A DNA stretch of 57,314 nucleotides from Paenibacillus kobensis NBRC 15729 (GCF_004000825.1 NZ_BILZ01000039.1:1-57314); one strand, 5' to 3'. Positions 16,122-25,017 are shown, counted from the stretch's first letter. Program-made: numbers and translations. The notes: generated from the letters alone by a model not told the origin.

Positions 16122-17930
16122 ATGAAATCCCTTCAATTCGTTGTGCAACGCCTAATACAAAAAACGCCTCTTATTATCACCGTACTCGTTGCAGCTTCCC
16201 TCTCCTTGAATCTCACCAGCTCCGTTAACAGTTCGCGAGGCCTCATTGCTGCTCTCTGCTTCGCTGTTCTAAGTTTCTCTTCCATTCTTGTCCGCTCGAT
16301 CCCAATCAAGTACGTGCTTTCTGCTGCGGCCTTCGTCGCTTTTTTCAGCGCTTTGCCTGAGTTGACTTTCGATAAGCTGGTCAGCGTCATGTACTTGTCG
16401 CTTGTCTTCCTGGCCTTCCTGCTGCCGTCTCCAGTGCCAACGATGGTCGCCACAGGCTATTATCTATACTTCACCCCGTCCTATTCGCCCGAGGTGCAGC
16501 CGGAGATGATCAGCACGATCATGATCGGTGCTGTCATCAATTGTGTTCTATATTCTCTGCTGGCCTTCTACTTCCGAGGTCTGAGTCACAAGAATAAAAT
16601 TAACGAGGAGTTGAATGTACAGCTTCAAGCGGCATTCGGCAAGCTGGAACATATGGCGTACTACGATTCACTCACCGGGCTGCCCAACCGGGAATTGCTG
16701 AAGAAGCGGATGGCCGAGGAATTGTCCAACGGGACACAGACGGCCGTTATGTTCCTTGACTTGGACAATTTTAAGAACGTCAACGATATGATGGGTCACA
16801 ACTCGGGAGATCATATGCTCCGAGACGTCGCTATCCATCTCCGCAACGTTCTCGGCGAGTCTTGCTTTATCTCGCGGTATGCGGGAGATGAATTCATCCT
16901 GCTGTTTCCATACAGGCATCGGGAAGAGATCGAGACATTGGCTAAACAGCTGATTCGCTCCTTCCGCACACCTTTCCTTATCCATAATAAATGGATCTAT
17001 TCTACGCCGAGCATCGGCATAAGCTTACACCCAGAGGACGCCCGCGATGTTGAGACTCTGATTCAATATTCGGACAAGGCGATGTATGATGTCAAAACAA
17101 GCGAGAAAAACGGGTTTCAGTTCTTCTCCGCCTCCAAGAGCACCGAACTGCTCTATCAAGTGAAGCTGGAGAACGATCTTCACAGTGCGCTCAGCAAACA
17201 GGAGTTCACTGTCCACTATCAACCCTTGGTAGAACTAAACTCCGGACGAATCTGGGGTGTTGAGGCGCTTCTCCGCTGGACGCATCCTGAGCTCGGGCCA
17301 ATCGCACCGTCCGTGTTCATTCCGTTGGCTGAACAGACCGGTGTCATTGTCGAGCTGGGCGAATGGGTTCTAGAGGAAGCGTGCAGGCAGGTGAAAAGTT
17401 GGCAAACGGCCGGCAACCCTGAGCTGACGTTGGCTGTGAACATCTCCATTCGCCAGTTCAAGTCGCCTGGCTTAGCCGAGACCGTTGCGCGGATTCTGAG
17501 CGAGACAGACTTCGATCCTGCCCTGCTAGAGTTGGAAGTTACGGAGAGTTTAATGCAAAACCTAAGCCAGTCGATCACGGTACTCGGTGAACTGAAGAGC
17601 CTGGGCGTGAAGATATCAATCGATGACTTCGGGACGGGTTACTCCTCGCTGAGCGTTCTGCGCCACCTGCCCGTTGATCTGCTGAAGATCGACCGGTCGT
17701 TCACGCGCGAATTGACGACCGACGCTCCTTCCGCTTCAATCGTTAAGCTGATTATCGATATCGGCCACAGCATGAACCTGGAGGTTGTCTGCGAGGGCAT
17801 CGAACATGAAGAAGAAATCGCCATTCTACAGCAGTATGGTTGCGAGATTGGCCAAGGCTATTATTATCACCGTCCTGCTCCTTCGGAAGAGATCCAGCCT
17901 CTATTGAACCAATTGGATCCGGCAATTTAA
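16122..17930 (+). CDS. GGDEF-EAL membrane protein (c-di-GMP turnover)
   Basis: A 602-residue protein with five or six N-terminal transmembrane helices (to ~152), a GGDEF domain (about 175-340) and an EAL domain (about 355-600). The GGDEF loop reads AGDEF (254-258), a variant seen in active and inactive cyclases; the inhibitory RxxD site is absent. The EAL domain looks active: EALLRW (381-386), the SLMQN region and DDFGTGYSSLSVLRHLPVDLLKIDRSF. It therefore probably hydrolyses c-di-GMP and may also make it. The start has AGGTG upstream. The next gene begins about 50 bases later but is a separate regulatory system. Confidence 0.9.
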   Translation: MKSLQFVVQRLIQKTPLIITVLVAASLSLNLTSSVNSSRGLIAALCFAVLSFSSILVRSIPIKYVLSAAAFVAFFSALPELTFDKLVSVMYLSLVFLAFLLPSPVPTMVATGYYLYFTPSYSPEVQPEMISTIMIGAVINCVLYSLLAFYFRGLSHKNKINEELNVQLQAAFGKLEHMAYYDSLTGLPNRELLKKRMAEELSNGTQTAVMFLDLDNFKNVNDMMGHNSGDHMLRDVAIHLRNVLGESCFISRYAGDEFILLFPYRHREEIETLAKQLIRSFRTPFLIHNKWIYSTPSIGISLHPEDARDVETLIQYSDKAMYDVKTSEKNGFQFFSASKSTELLYQVKLENDLHSALSKQEFTVHYQPLVELNSGRIWGVEALLRWTHPELGPIAPSVFIPLAEQTGVIVELGEWVLEEACRQVKSWQTAGNPELTLAVNISIRQFKSPGLAETVARILSETDFDPALLELEVTESLMQNLSQSITVLGELKSLGVKISIDDFGTGYSSLSVLRHLPVDLLKIDRSFTRELTTDAPSASIVKLIIDIGHSMNLEVVCEGIEHEEEIAILQQYGCEIGQGYYYHRPAPSEEIQPLLNQLDPAI

Positions 17931-17984
17931 TGGGTCCATACTAGATCACACTACGCAAACGAGTTCATGAGGAGGCCGTATCTA

Positions 17985-18707
17985 TTGAAAATAAAAGTGT
18001 TGATTGCAGACGATAATTCATTTATCCGAGAAGGAATGAAGATTATCCTCACCACATTCGACGAGTTCGAGGTGGTCGCCACCGTTGCCGACGGAGCGGA
18101 GGCGATCGATTATTGCCGCTCGCACGAAGTGGACGTCGCCCTGCTCGATGTGCGAATGCCGAACATGAACGGCGTCGAGGCAACCCGCCTCCTAACCGAG
18201 CACACGAAGGCGAAGCCGCTGATCCTTACGACGTTCGACGACGATGAATACATTCTCGAGGCGGTTCGGTCAGGCGCCAGAGGGTACCTCCTGAAGAACA
18301 ATGACCCCGAGCGAATCCGTGACGCCATCAAGAGCGTGTACAACGACCATCACGTTCTCCAAGACGTCGTTCTGGATAAGATCAAATCCAATCTGGTAAT
18401 GGGTGCGCAAGTGACTCCTCAGACCAGCCGCGAAGCGCATAACGATCCGACTGCGGCTTCCAAGCCGGTTCAACCCGCCTCCGGTTCGGATCGGTTTGAC
18501 CGCAGCCCGTTCACAGAGCGCGAGCTCGACGTTATGGCGCAAATCGCCAAAGGGCTCTCCAACAAGGAAATCTCGAAGAAGTTATTCATCTCCGAGGGCA
18601 CGACCGCCAATTACATCACGTCCATTCTGAACAAGACGGGACTTGAACACCGGACGCAGATCGCGATCTATTATTTGACGGGCGAAGTCAAGCCATCGGA
18701 AGATTAG
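17985..18707 (+). CDS. NarL/FixJ response regulator, LnrK-like
   Basis: A 240-residue regulator with a receiver domain (acidic IADDN, phospho-acceptor in VALLDVRMPNMNG) and a C-terminal LuxR-type HTH (SPFTERELDVMAQIAKGLSNKEISKKLFISEGTTANYI). I choose the TTG at 17985: the upstream in-frame ATG at 17967 itself overlaps the AGGAGG that sits nine bases before the TTG. It is followed by its kinase gene after 11 bp and then by an ABC exporter, the arrangement of the B. subtilis linearmycin-sensing system LnrJK-LMN (YfiJK-LMN), with regulator and kinase order reversed. Confidence 0.88.
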   Translation: MKIKVLIADDNSFIREGMKIILTTFDEFEVVATVADGAEAIDYCRSHEVDVALLDVRMPNMNGVEATRLLTEHTKAKPLILTTFDDDEYILEAVRSGARGYLLKNNDPERIRDAIKSVYNDHHVLQDVVLDKIKSNLVMGAQVTPQTSREAHNDPTAASKPVQPASGSDRFDRSPFTERELDVMAQIAKGLSNKEISKKLFISEGTTANYITSILNKTGLEHRTQIAIYYLTGEVKPSED

Positions 18708-18718
18708 GGGATCTCGAC

Positions 18719-19834
18719 ATGGAATTCTGGATCATTGGCAACAAGGCTATATTGCTCTTCTATGTCATCTTCGTCTCTTATTCCGTCGTGCGCGGAGCGT
18801 CTCCTTGGGAGATGCTCGCCTACTTGTCCTACTTATGCGTGAACATGGCCATTCCGATTCTGAGGAAGCACAGACGCCTTCAGCTCTTGGGGGTGATCGC
18901 CTCGGCCGTATTGGTCACTCTGCTCGCCTTTCGTATGAATACGATTTTTATCCTCCTACTGCCCGTCAATCTCTATGAAATGGTGCTGCTGTCGGGAGGA
19001 AGGAACCGCCTGGCCCTGCTGCTTGGCATTGTCCCGCTGTTCCTCATCCCAAGCGATGAGACGCCGGTCTATCCGCTCGCGACCTCCTTAAGCCTGCTTC
19101 TCTACTATGGCATGCGGGTTCATACGGAGAAGCTCGAGAAGCTCAGCGAGGAGAAGGAGACGCTTCGCCTCGATCTGCAGCGTCTGAGGCAATCCCTTAT
19201 CATGAACGAGGAATATATACGCCAATCCGAGCACACCATCAAGCTGGAGGAGCGCAATCGGCTGTCGCAGCAGATTCACGACGAGGTCGGCCATGCGATG
19301 GCCGGGGCGCTCATCCAGATGGAAGCGTCCAGGCGTCTGTTCGTCGCGAATCCGGACAAGGCGTCGGAGTTGCTCGGCAATGCAATTGCCATCTCCAAGG
19401 AGGGGCTGGAGCGTATCCGGCTTACTCTTAAGGATATGAAGCCCCGCTCGGAGGAGCTTGGCATCCACCGGCTTCGGCTGTTCGCTGACGAGCTGTCCGC
19501 CAATCACGCGGTGAACGCGACCGTCACGCATACGGGAGATCTGAATCTAATCACGCCTCTTCAATGGAAGATCATCCATGAGAACACGACGGAGGCAGTC
19601 ACGAATTCGCTGAAGTACGGAGAGGCGACTGTCATCGAGTTCGAGATTCGCGTGCTGAACCGCATGATCCAGTCCGTCGTCGCCGACAACGGCCAAGGCG
19701 CGGACAAGATCGTCAAAGGGCTGGGCATTGTCGGCATGGAGGAGAGAGCCGCGTCAGCAGGAGGAACCGTCATTGTCGACGGTGCGAAAGGCTTCCGCGT
19801 GGCCACTCTCCTGCCCTTCCAGAAGGGCAGATGA
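18719..19834 (+). CDS. NarL-partner histidine kinase, LnrJ-like
   Basis: A 371-residue sensor kinase with five to six N-terminal transmembrane helices (to ~135) and little extracytoplasmic sequence, then a coiled coil (KLEKLSEEKETLRLDLQRLRQ) and a HisKA_3 dimerisation domain with the phospho-acceptor in QQIHDEVGHAMAG. The ATPase part has NSLKYGEA and DNGQGADKIVKGLGIVGMEERAASAGG. Such intramembrane-sensing kinases detect membrane-active compounds; for LnrJ these are linearmycin and polyene antibiotics. It is paired with the preceding regulator and probably controls the following ABC exporter. Confidence 0.87.
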   Translation: MEFWIIGNKAILLFYVIFVSYSVVRGASPWEMLAYLSYLCVNMAIPILRKHRRLQLLGVIASAVLVTLLAFRMNTIFILLLPVNLYEMVLLSGGRNRLALLLGIVPLFLIPSDETPVYPLATSLSLLLYYGMRVHTEKLEKLSEEKETLRLDLQRLRQSLIMNEEYIRQSEHTIKLEERNRLSQQIHDEVGHAMAGALIQMEASRRLFVANPDKASELLGNAIAISKEGLERIRLTLKDMKPRSEELGIHRLRLFADELSANHAVNATVTHTGDLNLITPLQWKIIHENTTEAVTNSLKYGEATVIEFEIRVLNRMIQSVVADNGQGADKIVKGLGIVGMEERAASAGGTVIVDGAKGFRVATLLPFQKGR

Positions 19835-19871
19835 AAGAACTCATGCTCAGAACATGAAATTTCTCATATGC

Positions 19872-19916
19872 AAAGGATGAACTTATGCACTGACATGAGG
19901 TCATCCTTTTTTATTA
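19872..19916 (+). terminator. terminator between kinase and ABC exporter genes
   Basis: AAAGGATGA (19872-19880) pairs with TCATCCTTT about 20 bases later, followed by TTTTATT. It would separate the regulator/kinase transcript from the exporter, allowing independent induction of the exporter from a promoter around 19915-19940. Confidence 0.6.
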
Positions 19917-19947
19917 GAATTAAGCCATAACCATTAACGAAAACGGA

Positions 19948-20892
19948 GTGATACGGATGAACGTATTGGAAATCCGCAACCTGACCAAAAAATTCGGCGA
20001 CTTCATCGCCGTCGATAACATGAATCTCAGCGTTCGCGAAGGAGAAATCTTCGGCTTCCTCGGAGCGAACGGCGCAGGCAAGAGCACGACGATTAACATG
20101 ATCTCCTCTCTGCTGCGGATCTCGAAGGGAGAGATTCAGCTTCTCGGCCGAGACATCGTGAAGGAGAATAAATTCGCCAAGATGAACATCGGCATCGTAC
20201 CGCAGGATCTCGCGATCTACGAAGAGATGTCCGCCTATGAGAATGTGAGCTTCTTCGCCGGATTGTACGGTCTCCGCGGCTCGCTGCTGAAGGAACGCAC
20301 GGAGGAGGCGCTGGAGTTCGTCGGTCTCGGCGACAAGCATAAGGCTCTGCCGAAGAGCTTCTCCGGCGGCATGAAACGGCGCCTCAACATCGCCTGCGCC
20401 ATCGCCCACCGCCCGAAGCTCATCATCATGGACGAACCGACCGTAGGGATCGATCCTCAGTCGCGCAACTATATTCTGAATTCGGTCAAGAAGCTGAATC
20501 AGATGGGCTGCTCGGTTATCTATACGAGCCACTATATGGAGGAGGTCGAAGAGATCTGCACACGAATCGCGATCGTCGACCACGGCAAGATCATCGCGGA
20601 GGGCACGAAAGAGCAGCTCAAGTCCATCATCACCGATACGAAGGAGACCTGGATCGGCGTGAGGAACCCCGAGCGTCTTGACCTGGACGCGCTGAAGCGA
20701 ATTTCCGGCGTCAATTCCGTTCGGTTGGAAGAACAGACGGTCAAGATCGTATCGAGAGGCGAGATCAACAATCTCAATTGGGTTATCCAACAGTTGATCG
20801 GTGATCAAGTCGAGATCAGCTCGGTCGAAGAGCAAGCGCCCAATCTGGAGACGGTGTTCCTGACTTTAACCGGCCGGAACCTGCGCGACTAA
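19948..20892 (+). CDS. ABC exporter ATPase, LnrL-like
   Basis: A 314-residue nucleotide-binding subunit. Walker A is GANGAGKST (about residues 37-45), the Q-loop follows, the signature is SFSGGMKRRL, and Walker B is LIIMDEPTVGIDPQSRN, then TSHYMEEVE. The C-terminal ~90 residues form the extra domain usual for DrrA/LnrL-type drug-exporter ATPases. It energises the two permeases that follow. The start has GGAG eight bases upstream, and the next gene starts 14 bp after its stop. Confidence 0.92.
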   Translation: MIRMNVLEIRNLTKKFGDFIAVDNMNLSVREGEIFGFLGANGAGKSTTINMISSLLRISKGEIQLLGRDIVKENKFAKMNIGIVPQDLAIYEEMSAYENVSFFAGLYGLRGSLLKERTEEALEFVGLGDKHKALPKSFSGGMKRRLNIACAIAHRPKLIIMDEPTVGIDPQSRNYILNSVKKLNQMGCSVIYTSHYMEEVEEICTRIAIVDHGKIIAEGTKEQLKSIITDTKETWIGVRNPERLDLDALKRISGVNSVRLEEQTVKIVSRGEINNLNWVIQQLIGDQVEISSVEEQAPNLETVFLTLTGRNLRD

Positions 20893-20906
20893 GGAGGACG
20901 AACAAC

Positions 20907-22031
20907 GTGAATGTGCTTCGCATTGCATTATTCGAGATCAAGAAGGACTTGCGGGATAGGCGCACCCTGCTCTTTATGCTTGCCTTTCCGATCGTGCTTA
21001 TTCTGATCCTCGGAACGGCGCTCACGAACGCCTTCAATAGCGGAATCGAAGTCGGAGATATGAAGCTGCTTGTGAACAATACCGCCCAGAACCAGCAGCT
21101 GCAAAGCTATTGGAACGGCTTCGCTCAAGCGATCGGCCGAGAAGGCGTCGAGGTGACGCCTGCCGCGAACGACATCAAAGGCAAGGAAGCCGTTCAAGAT
21201 AATCAGTTTACGGCGTACGCGGAGATCGACGACAACGGCATTCGCTTCTACGGAAGCAGCCGCGAGACGATCTCGAGCAATATCATCCAAGGCATGCTAA
21301 CCTCGTTCGCCGACAAATACAGCTTAGCCGCGGCAGCGGTAAGAAACAATCCCGAAGCGGCGGAAGGCATCATCGCGGGATCGACGTCGGCCGGTTCGTT
21401 CGTCCAGGAGTCCTCGCTCGATCCAGACCGTAAACCGGGCTCCATCGATTATTACGCGATCGCGCAATCGACGATGATTGCTCTCTATGCGTGCATGTCG
21501 GCTAGCTGGCTCATTCGCGGTGAAGTGAAGCGGAAGACGGCGCTCCGGCTGGCCGCAGCACCTGTCGGGAAGCTGGAAATTTTCGCAGGCAAGGTAATTG
21601 CAAGCTCCATCATCAACTTCCTGTGCATTCTCGCGGTCGTCTTGTTCAGCAAATACGCGTTCGGCGCCAACTGGGGCCATCACCTCGGCTTCGTGTTCCT
21701 CCTGCTGTTCACCGAAGTTCTGCTAGCGGTCAGCTTCGGCCTTGGCGTCGCCTTCCTATTCAAAGACGAATCGGTCAACGCCGTCATGATGCTCTTCGTT
21801 CAATTGGCATCCATGTTCGGCGGCGCCTACTTCCCCGTCGACGAGGCATCCGGCTTCTTCAGCGGACTCGCCAATGTCTCGCCTCTGCGCTGGGCGAATG
21901 AGGCGTTGATGAACTTGATCTATAACGACGACTTGAATGCCGTGTTCCCGGTCATCGGGCTTAATACCGCGATAGCGGCAGCATTCCTCGCATTCGTCGC
22001 CATTACGATGCGCAAACGGGAGGCGTTCTAA
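20907..22031 (+). CDS. ABC-2 type permease, LnrM-like
   Basis: A 374-residue ABC-2 permease: one N-terminal transmembrane helix, a long extracytoplasmic region (about residues 45-185), then five helices in the C-terminal half with SPLRWANEALMNLIY, the ABC-2 terminal motif. Located between the ATPase and a second permease (1-bp gap), it corresponds to LnrM/YfiM. The likely role is removal of a membrane-inserting antimicrobial compound; the substrate is inferred from synteny, not from binding residues. Confidence 0.88.
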   Translation: MNVLRIALFEIKKDLRDRRTLLFMLAFPIVLILILGTALTNAFNSGIEVGDMKLLVNNTAQNQQLQSYWNGFAQAIGREGVEVTPAANDIKGKEAVQDNQFTAYAEIDDNGIRFYGSSRETISSNIIQGMLTSFADKYSLAAAAVRNNPEAAEGIIAGSTSAGSFVQESSLDPDRKPGSIDYYAIAQSTMIALYACMSASWLIRGEVKRKTALRLAAAPVGKLEIFAGKVIASSIINFLCILAVVLFSKYAFGANWGHHLGFVFLLLFTEVLLAVSFGLGVAFLFKDESVNAVMMLFVQLASMFGGAYFPVDEASGFFSGLANVSPLRWANEALMNLIYNDDLNAVFPVIGLNTAIAAAFLAFVAITMRKREAF

Positions 22032-22032
22032 T

Positions 22033-23181
22033 ATGAATAACATGATGTGGATTGTTCGCAGGTTGCTCCGCACGACCTTCCGCAAGAAATCGAGCTGGAT
22101 CGTCTACTTCGGCTTGCCAGTCGCCGCCATCCTGCTCTCCATGCTGATCTACGGAAGCGCAAGCGGCGGCAGCTTACACGTCGGCGTCCTCAATCAGGAC
22201 GGCGGCAAGACGTTGACGCAAGATACGATTCATTTTGTCGAAGGTCTGAACAACGTGAAGATCACGATGACGGACGAAGCGTCCATGAACAAGGACATCG
22301 CCTCCGGCAAGCTGGATAGCGGCCTTATCTTCGAGCAAGGATTCGCGGACAGCGTCCGGGACGGCGAGCCGGCCCGTCTGCGCCTCGTCTCCGCCAAAGG
22401 AGCGGAAGTGACCGCTTACGTGAAGGCACTGCTTAACGGCTACCTTGGCAACGTCGCCGCGATCGGCCAAGCGACGAAGAGCGACGCGGAGGCGTTCGAC
22501 GCCATCTATGCAGATTACAAACAGTCCAGCTTCAAGCTCGAATCCGAGTCGCTGAAGGATACTGCGAAGTATAAAGACATGACGTATCAATCGATCGGCT
22601 TCCTGCTGATGTTCCTCCTCTTCTCCGCGGTCAACATGAGCGAACTCATTCTGAAGGAGAGAGAAGATCGTACCTTCCTTCGCCTGCTCTCATCGCCGCT
22701 GTCGGCCCGGGGATTCGTGCTTGCGAACGTGCTGGTCGCCTTCATCATTCAGGTGCTGCAGATTGTCGTTACGCTGTTGATCCTGAAGTACGCCATCGGC
22801 ATCGACTCTGGCGTCCCGCTGCGAGATTTGCTCGGCACGCTCCTCCTGTTCTCGCCTGTCGCCATCAGCCTTGGCTTGCTGATCACCGCGTTCTCGAAGA
22901 ACAGAAGAGGCGCCAGCGCATTGCAGACGCTGATCATTACGCCGACTTGCCTGCTTGCCGGCTGCTTCTTCCCAGCTGAGATTATGCCGGATACCGTGCA
23001 GAAAATCTCGAGCTTCCTTCCGCAGCATTGGCTACTCGACACGATTACGAAGCTGCAGGACGGTCAAGCGATCGGAAGTCTCGGGCTCAACCTGGCCATT
23101 CTTATCGCCTTCGCCGCCGTGTTCACGCTGGTCGCCATCTACCGCTTTAGCCGCAATAACGATGTAAGGCAGTTTATCTAA
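22033..23181 (+). CDS. ABC-2 type permease, LnrN-like
   Basis: A 382-residue ABC-2 permease homologous in layout to the preceding one: N-terminal helix, extracytoplasmic domain (about residues 45-185), five C-terminal helices with FLPQHWLLDTITKLQDG. It presumably forms a heterodimeric channel with LnrM-like protein. The start directly follows the previous stop, and a strong terminator follows the gene, so it closes the operon. Confidence 0.88.
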   Translation: MNNMMWIVRRLLRTTFRKKSSWIVYFGLPVAAILLSMLIYGSASGGSLHVGVLNQDGGKTLTQDTIHFVEGLNNVKITMTDEASMNKDIASGKLDSGLIFEQGFADSVRDGEPARLRLVSAKGAEVTAYVKALLNGYLGNVAAIGQATKSDAEAFDAIYADYKQSSFKLESESLKDTAKYKDMTYQSIGFLLMFLLFSAVNMSELILKEREDRTFLRLLSSPLSARGFVLANVLVAFIIQVLQIVVTLLILKYAIGIDSGVPLRDLLGTLLLFSPVAISLGLLITAFSKNRRGASALQTLIITPTCLLAGCFFPAEIMPDTVQKISSFLPQHWLLDTITKLQDGQAIGSLGLNLAILIAFAAVFTLVAIYRFSRNNDVRQFI

Positions 23182-23204
23182 GCTCGGATTATGTGTATGC
23201 GAAG

Positions 23205-23240
23205 AAGCGCCATCTCCCGCTTGGGAGATGGCGCTTTTGT
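23205..23240 (+). terminator. Rho-independent terminator of the ABC exporter operon
   Basis: A perfect 14-bp stem AAGCGCCATCTCCC/GGGAGATGGCGCTT (23205-23218 and 23223-23236) with loop GCTT, then TT and a weak T-run. It lies 23 bases after the last permease stop. Confidence 0.88.
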
Positions 23241-23279
23241 CCTGCTCTGTAACTTTTAATCCTCCAATTTATGAATTTA

Positions 23280-23308
23280 TTGCCACATATGTTGTATTAA
23301 ATTATGAT
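23280..23308 (+). promoter_or_regulatory. SigA-type promoter of APH-family gene leader
   Basis: TTGCCA (23280-23285), 17-base spacer, TATGAT (23303-23308). The predicted start near 23315 gives a 5' untranslated region of about 135 bases, with a small hairpin CACAAGG/CCTTGTG at 23320-23336, a short open frame and alternating hairpins before the kinase gene. Confidence 0.65.
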
Positions 23309-23372
23309 ATATGCAGCACCACAAGGTTTCCTTGTGTTCAGATAGATATTTCATATACGAAGGGTGACATTT

Positions 23373-23423
23373 ATGCAAATGAGCTTGAACAGTCAAAATA
23401 AACGGAGAGTAACGATAATCTAG
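23373..23423 (+). CDS. candidate 16-residue leader peptide (uORF)
   Basis: An ATG at 23373, with AAGGGTGA seven bases upstream, opens a frame of 16 codons (MQMSLNSQNKRRVTII) that stops with TAG at 23421-23423. The codons for NKRRV cover the first arm of the hairpin CGGAGAG/CTCTCCG, and the stop lies directly before the second arm. This is the geometry of a leader peptide in a translational attenuator. Not recognised as a known leader; expression is inferred. Confidence 0.4.
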   Translation: MQMSLNSQNKRRVTII

Positions 23424-23444
23424 CTCTCCGTAATTAAAGGAGAG
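23403..23444 (+). promoter_or_regulatory. mutually exclusive hairpins at the SD of the APH gene
   Basis: Three segments compete: CGGAGAG (23403-23409), CTCTCCG (23424-23430) and GGAGAG (23439-23444), the last being the Shine-Dalgarno sequence of the gene at 23449. Segment 2 can pair with 1 (SD free) or with 3 (SD hidden). A ribosome on the leader peptide or at its stop would decide which pairing forms. This is read directly from sequence; regulation is inferred. Confidence 0.5.
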
Positions 23445-23448
23445 AGTT

Positions 23449-24525
23449 ATGATCACTTATAACGAAGTTGTTAAGATTGGCGACGAGTTTTTGCTTCCAT
23501 TGATATCGGAATTGTACGGGCTGGAAGGTTACGAAATCAGACCTGTCGATGCACATGATGGTGGACGGAATGTGGCTTATACCTGTGAGAAAGAAGGCGC
23601 TAGCGCCAAAGTAATCCGTATAGCCTTCTTAAGCGACAGGAGCCGGGAATATTTTCTGGCAGAAGTTGAATATATCCGGTATCTGTTCGAACACGGCGGC
23701 AGCGTCTCGGATGTAGTCCGCTCCAAGAAGGGAAATCTGCTCGAAGAGATCCTTCATCGTCAGCATCCCTTTTTTGTCTGCGTATTCGATAAGGCCAAGG
23801 GAATGTTGCTTGCGGACAATCATTACCGGTATCGGGAGGGCGCTCCAATTACCGAATATTATTATAACTGCGGCAAAACCCTCGGCAAGATGCACCAACT
23901 ATCGAAAGGGTATACGCCTACCCATCGCAGGTATAGCTTTTTTGATAAGTACAACACCGAGTATATCGATAAGCTGATACCCGACTCGTTGTCCCTTCTG
24001 AAGGAAAAGCTTGCAGAGCTCCTTGGAACATTAACGGAGTTGGATCAGAACCCGGAGTCATTCGGTATGGTCCATTTTGATTATAGCGACGGCAATTATA
24101 TGATTGACTATGGCACCGGGCAGATCACTGTATTCGATTTCGATAATTCTTGTTTCTGCTGGTACATGTACGATCTGGCGAATGTCTGGACGCATGGCGT
24201 CGGCTGGATCCAATTCGAGCAGGACGTCGACAAACGCCGAAAGTTCATGGACGATTATTTTGAAACCGTCCTTGCGGGTTACCGGTCCGAGACCGAAATC
24301 GAACAATCCATGCTCGAACAACTGCCCTTATTTATTAAGGTAACGATCTTGGAAAGCATCGTCGATGCCTTCGAGGTCATGCGTAACAATGGCGAAGAGC
24401 CGGAGTGCGACGAGAGGTTGTCCTATCTCATCAAATGCATGGAGGACGATATTCCGTATGAGGGATTTTTCGACGAGATTTACTCGTGCGAAGAGCCTTT
24501 TGAGTGTGAGGTACGGAGGATTTAG
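23449..24525 (+). CDS. APH-family phosphotransferase
   Basis: A 358-residue kinase-like protein of the aminoglycoside phosphotransferase superfamily. The catalytic loop reads GMVHFDYSDGNYMID (around residues 206-220; H, D and N in place) and is followed by TVFDFDNSCFCWYMYDLAN, the metal-binding DFD. The N-lobe is degenerate. Closest in style to the phosphotransferases annotated as homoserine/spectinomycin-like kinases; the substrate is unknown. The ATG has AAAGGAGAGAG upstream. Its SD can be hidden by a hairpin, and a candidate leader peptide precedes it, an arrangement familiar from inducible antibiotic-resistance genes. Confidence 0.82.
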   Translation: MITYNEVVKIGDEFLLPLISELYGLEGYEIRPVDAHDGGRNVAYTCEKEGASAKVIRIAFLSDRSREYFLAEVEYIRYLFEHGGSVSDVVRSKKGNLLEEILHRQHPFFVCVFDKAKGMLLADNHYRYREGAPITEYYYNCGKTLGKMHQLSKGYTPTHRRYSFFDKYNTEYIDKLIPDSLSLLKEKLAELLGTLTELDQNPESFGMVHFDYSDGNYMIDYGTGQITVFDFDNSCFCWYMYDLANVWTHGVGWIQFEQDVDKRRKFMDDYFETVLAGYRSETEIEQSMLEQLPLFIKVTILESIVDAFEVMRNNGEEPECDERLSYLIKCMEDDIPYEGFFDEIYSCEEPFECEVRRI

Positions 24526-24561
24526 CCTATTGTTGTGAAGTCATTTATACCGTGATGCAAG

Positions 24562-24594
24562 AACGGATACCTCCAATTGGGGGTATCCGTTTTA
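24562..24594 (+). terminator. Rho-independent terminator of the APH gene
   Basis: AACGGATACC (24562-24571) pairs with GGTATCCGTT (24582-24591), followed by TT; the loop TCCAATTGGG may pair internally. It lies about 37 bases after the stop. Confidence 0.8.
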
Positions 24595-24633
24595 CTTGCA
24601 GCCTGTCGGCAGGTGTTTTTCGTTATGGCCGAT

Positions 24634-25017
24634 TCAGTCAAAATAGTTAAGACTCATCGCTTCTCGCACTTCTTTCATCGTTTCCTGCGCTATCCCGCGG
24701 GCACGCCGAGTCCCGGTTATTAGAATGTCATCAATAACATCCGGTCTTGCGGCATAATAAGACCTGCGTTCTCTCATCGGTTCAATAAGCCGCTCTAATG
24801 CAGATGTAATAAGCCCTTTGCAGGCAGAACACCCGATCGTCGCCTTCTCGCATCCCTCGCGAATTTCAGAGGAGTCCTTCGGCCGGAATGCTCGATGGTA
24901 AGCGTATATGGGACAGATGTCCGGGTGTCCGGGATCGTTTTTATGAATACGGGCTGGATCCGTTGTAGCCTTTTTCATTTTATACGCAATTTCTTCCGTT
25001 GAAGAATCCCCTCTCAT
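24634..25017 (-). pseudogene. trpS remnant (C-terminal part of tryptophanyl-tRNA synthetase)
   Basis: The 127-residue frame matches only the C-terminal third of bacterial TrpS: EEIAYKMKKATTDPARI, DPGHPDICPIYAYHRAF, EGCEKATIGCSACKGLI, IEPMRERRSYYAARP and GTRRARGIAQETMKEVREAM. The Rossmann catalytic domain with HIGH and KMSKS is absent, so it cannot charge tRNA. Typical TrpS is about 330 residues; about 200 are missing. Upstream, the frame is interrupted, and the sequence changes into the beginning of a response regulator (see next entry). It is a deletion scar; a functional trpS must lie elsewhere. Confidence 0.85.

Noticed and set aside
19864-20835. 323-codon minus-strand frame opposite the ABC ATPase gene
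   Set aside because: It is the mirror of a confident ATPase frame in GC-biased codons; composition (R, D, L, H rich) is typical of a shadow.
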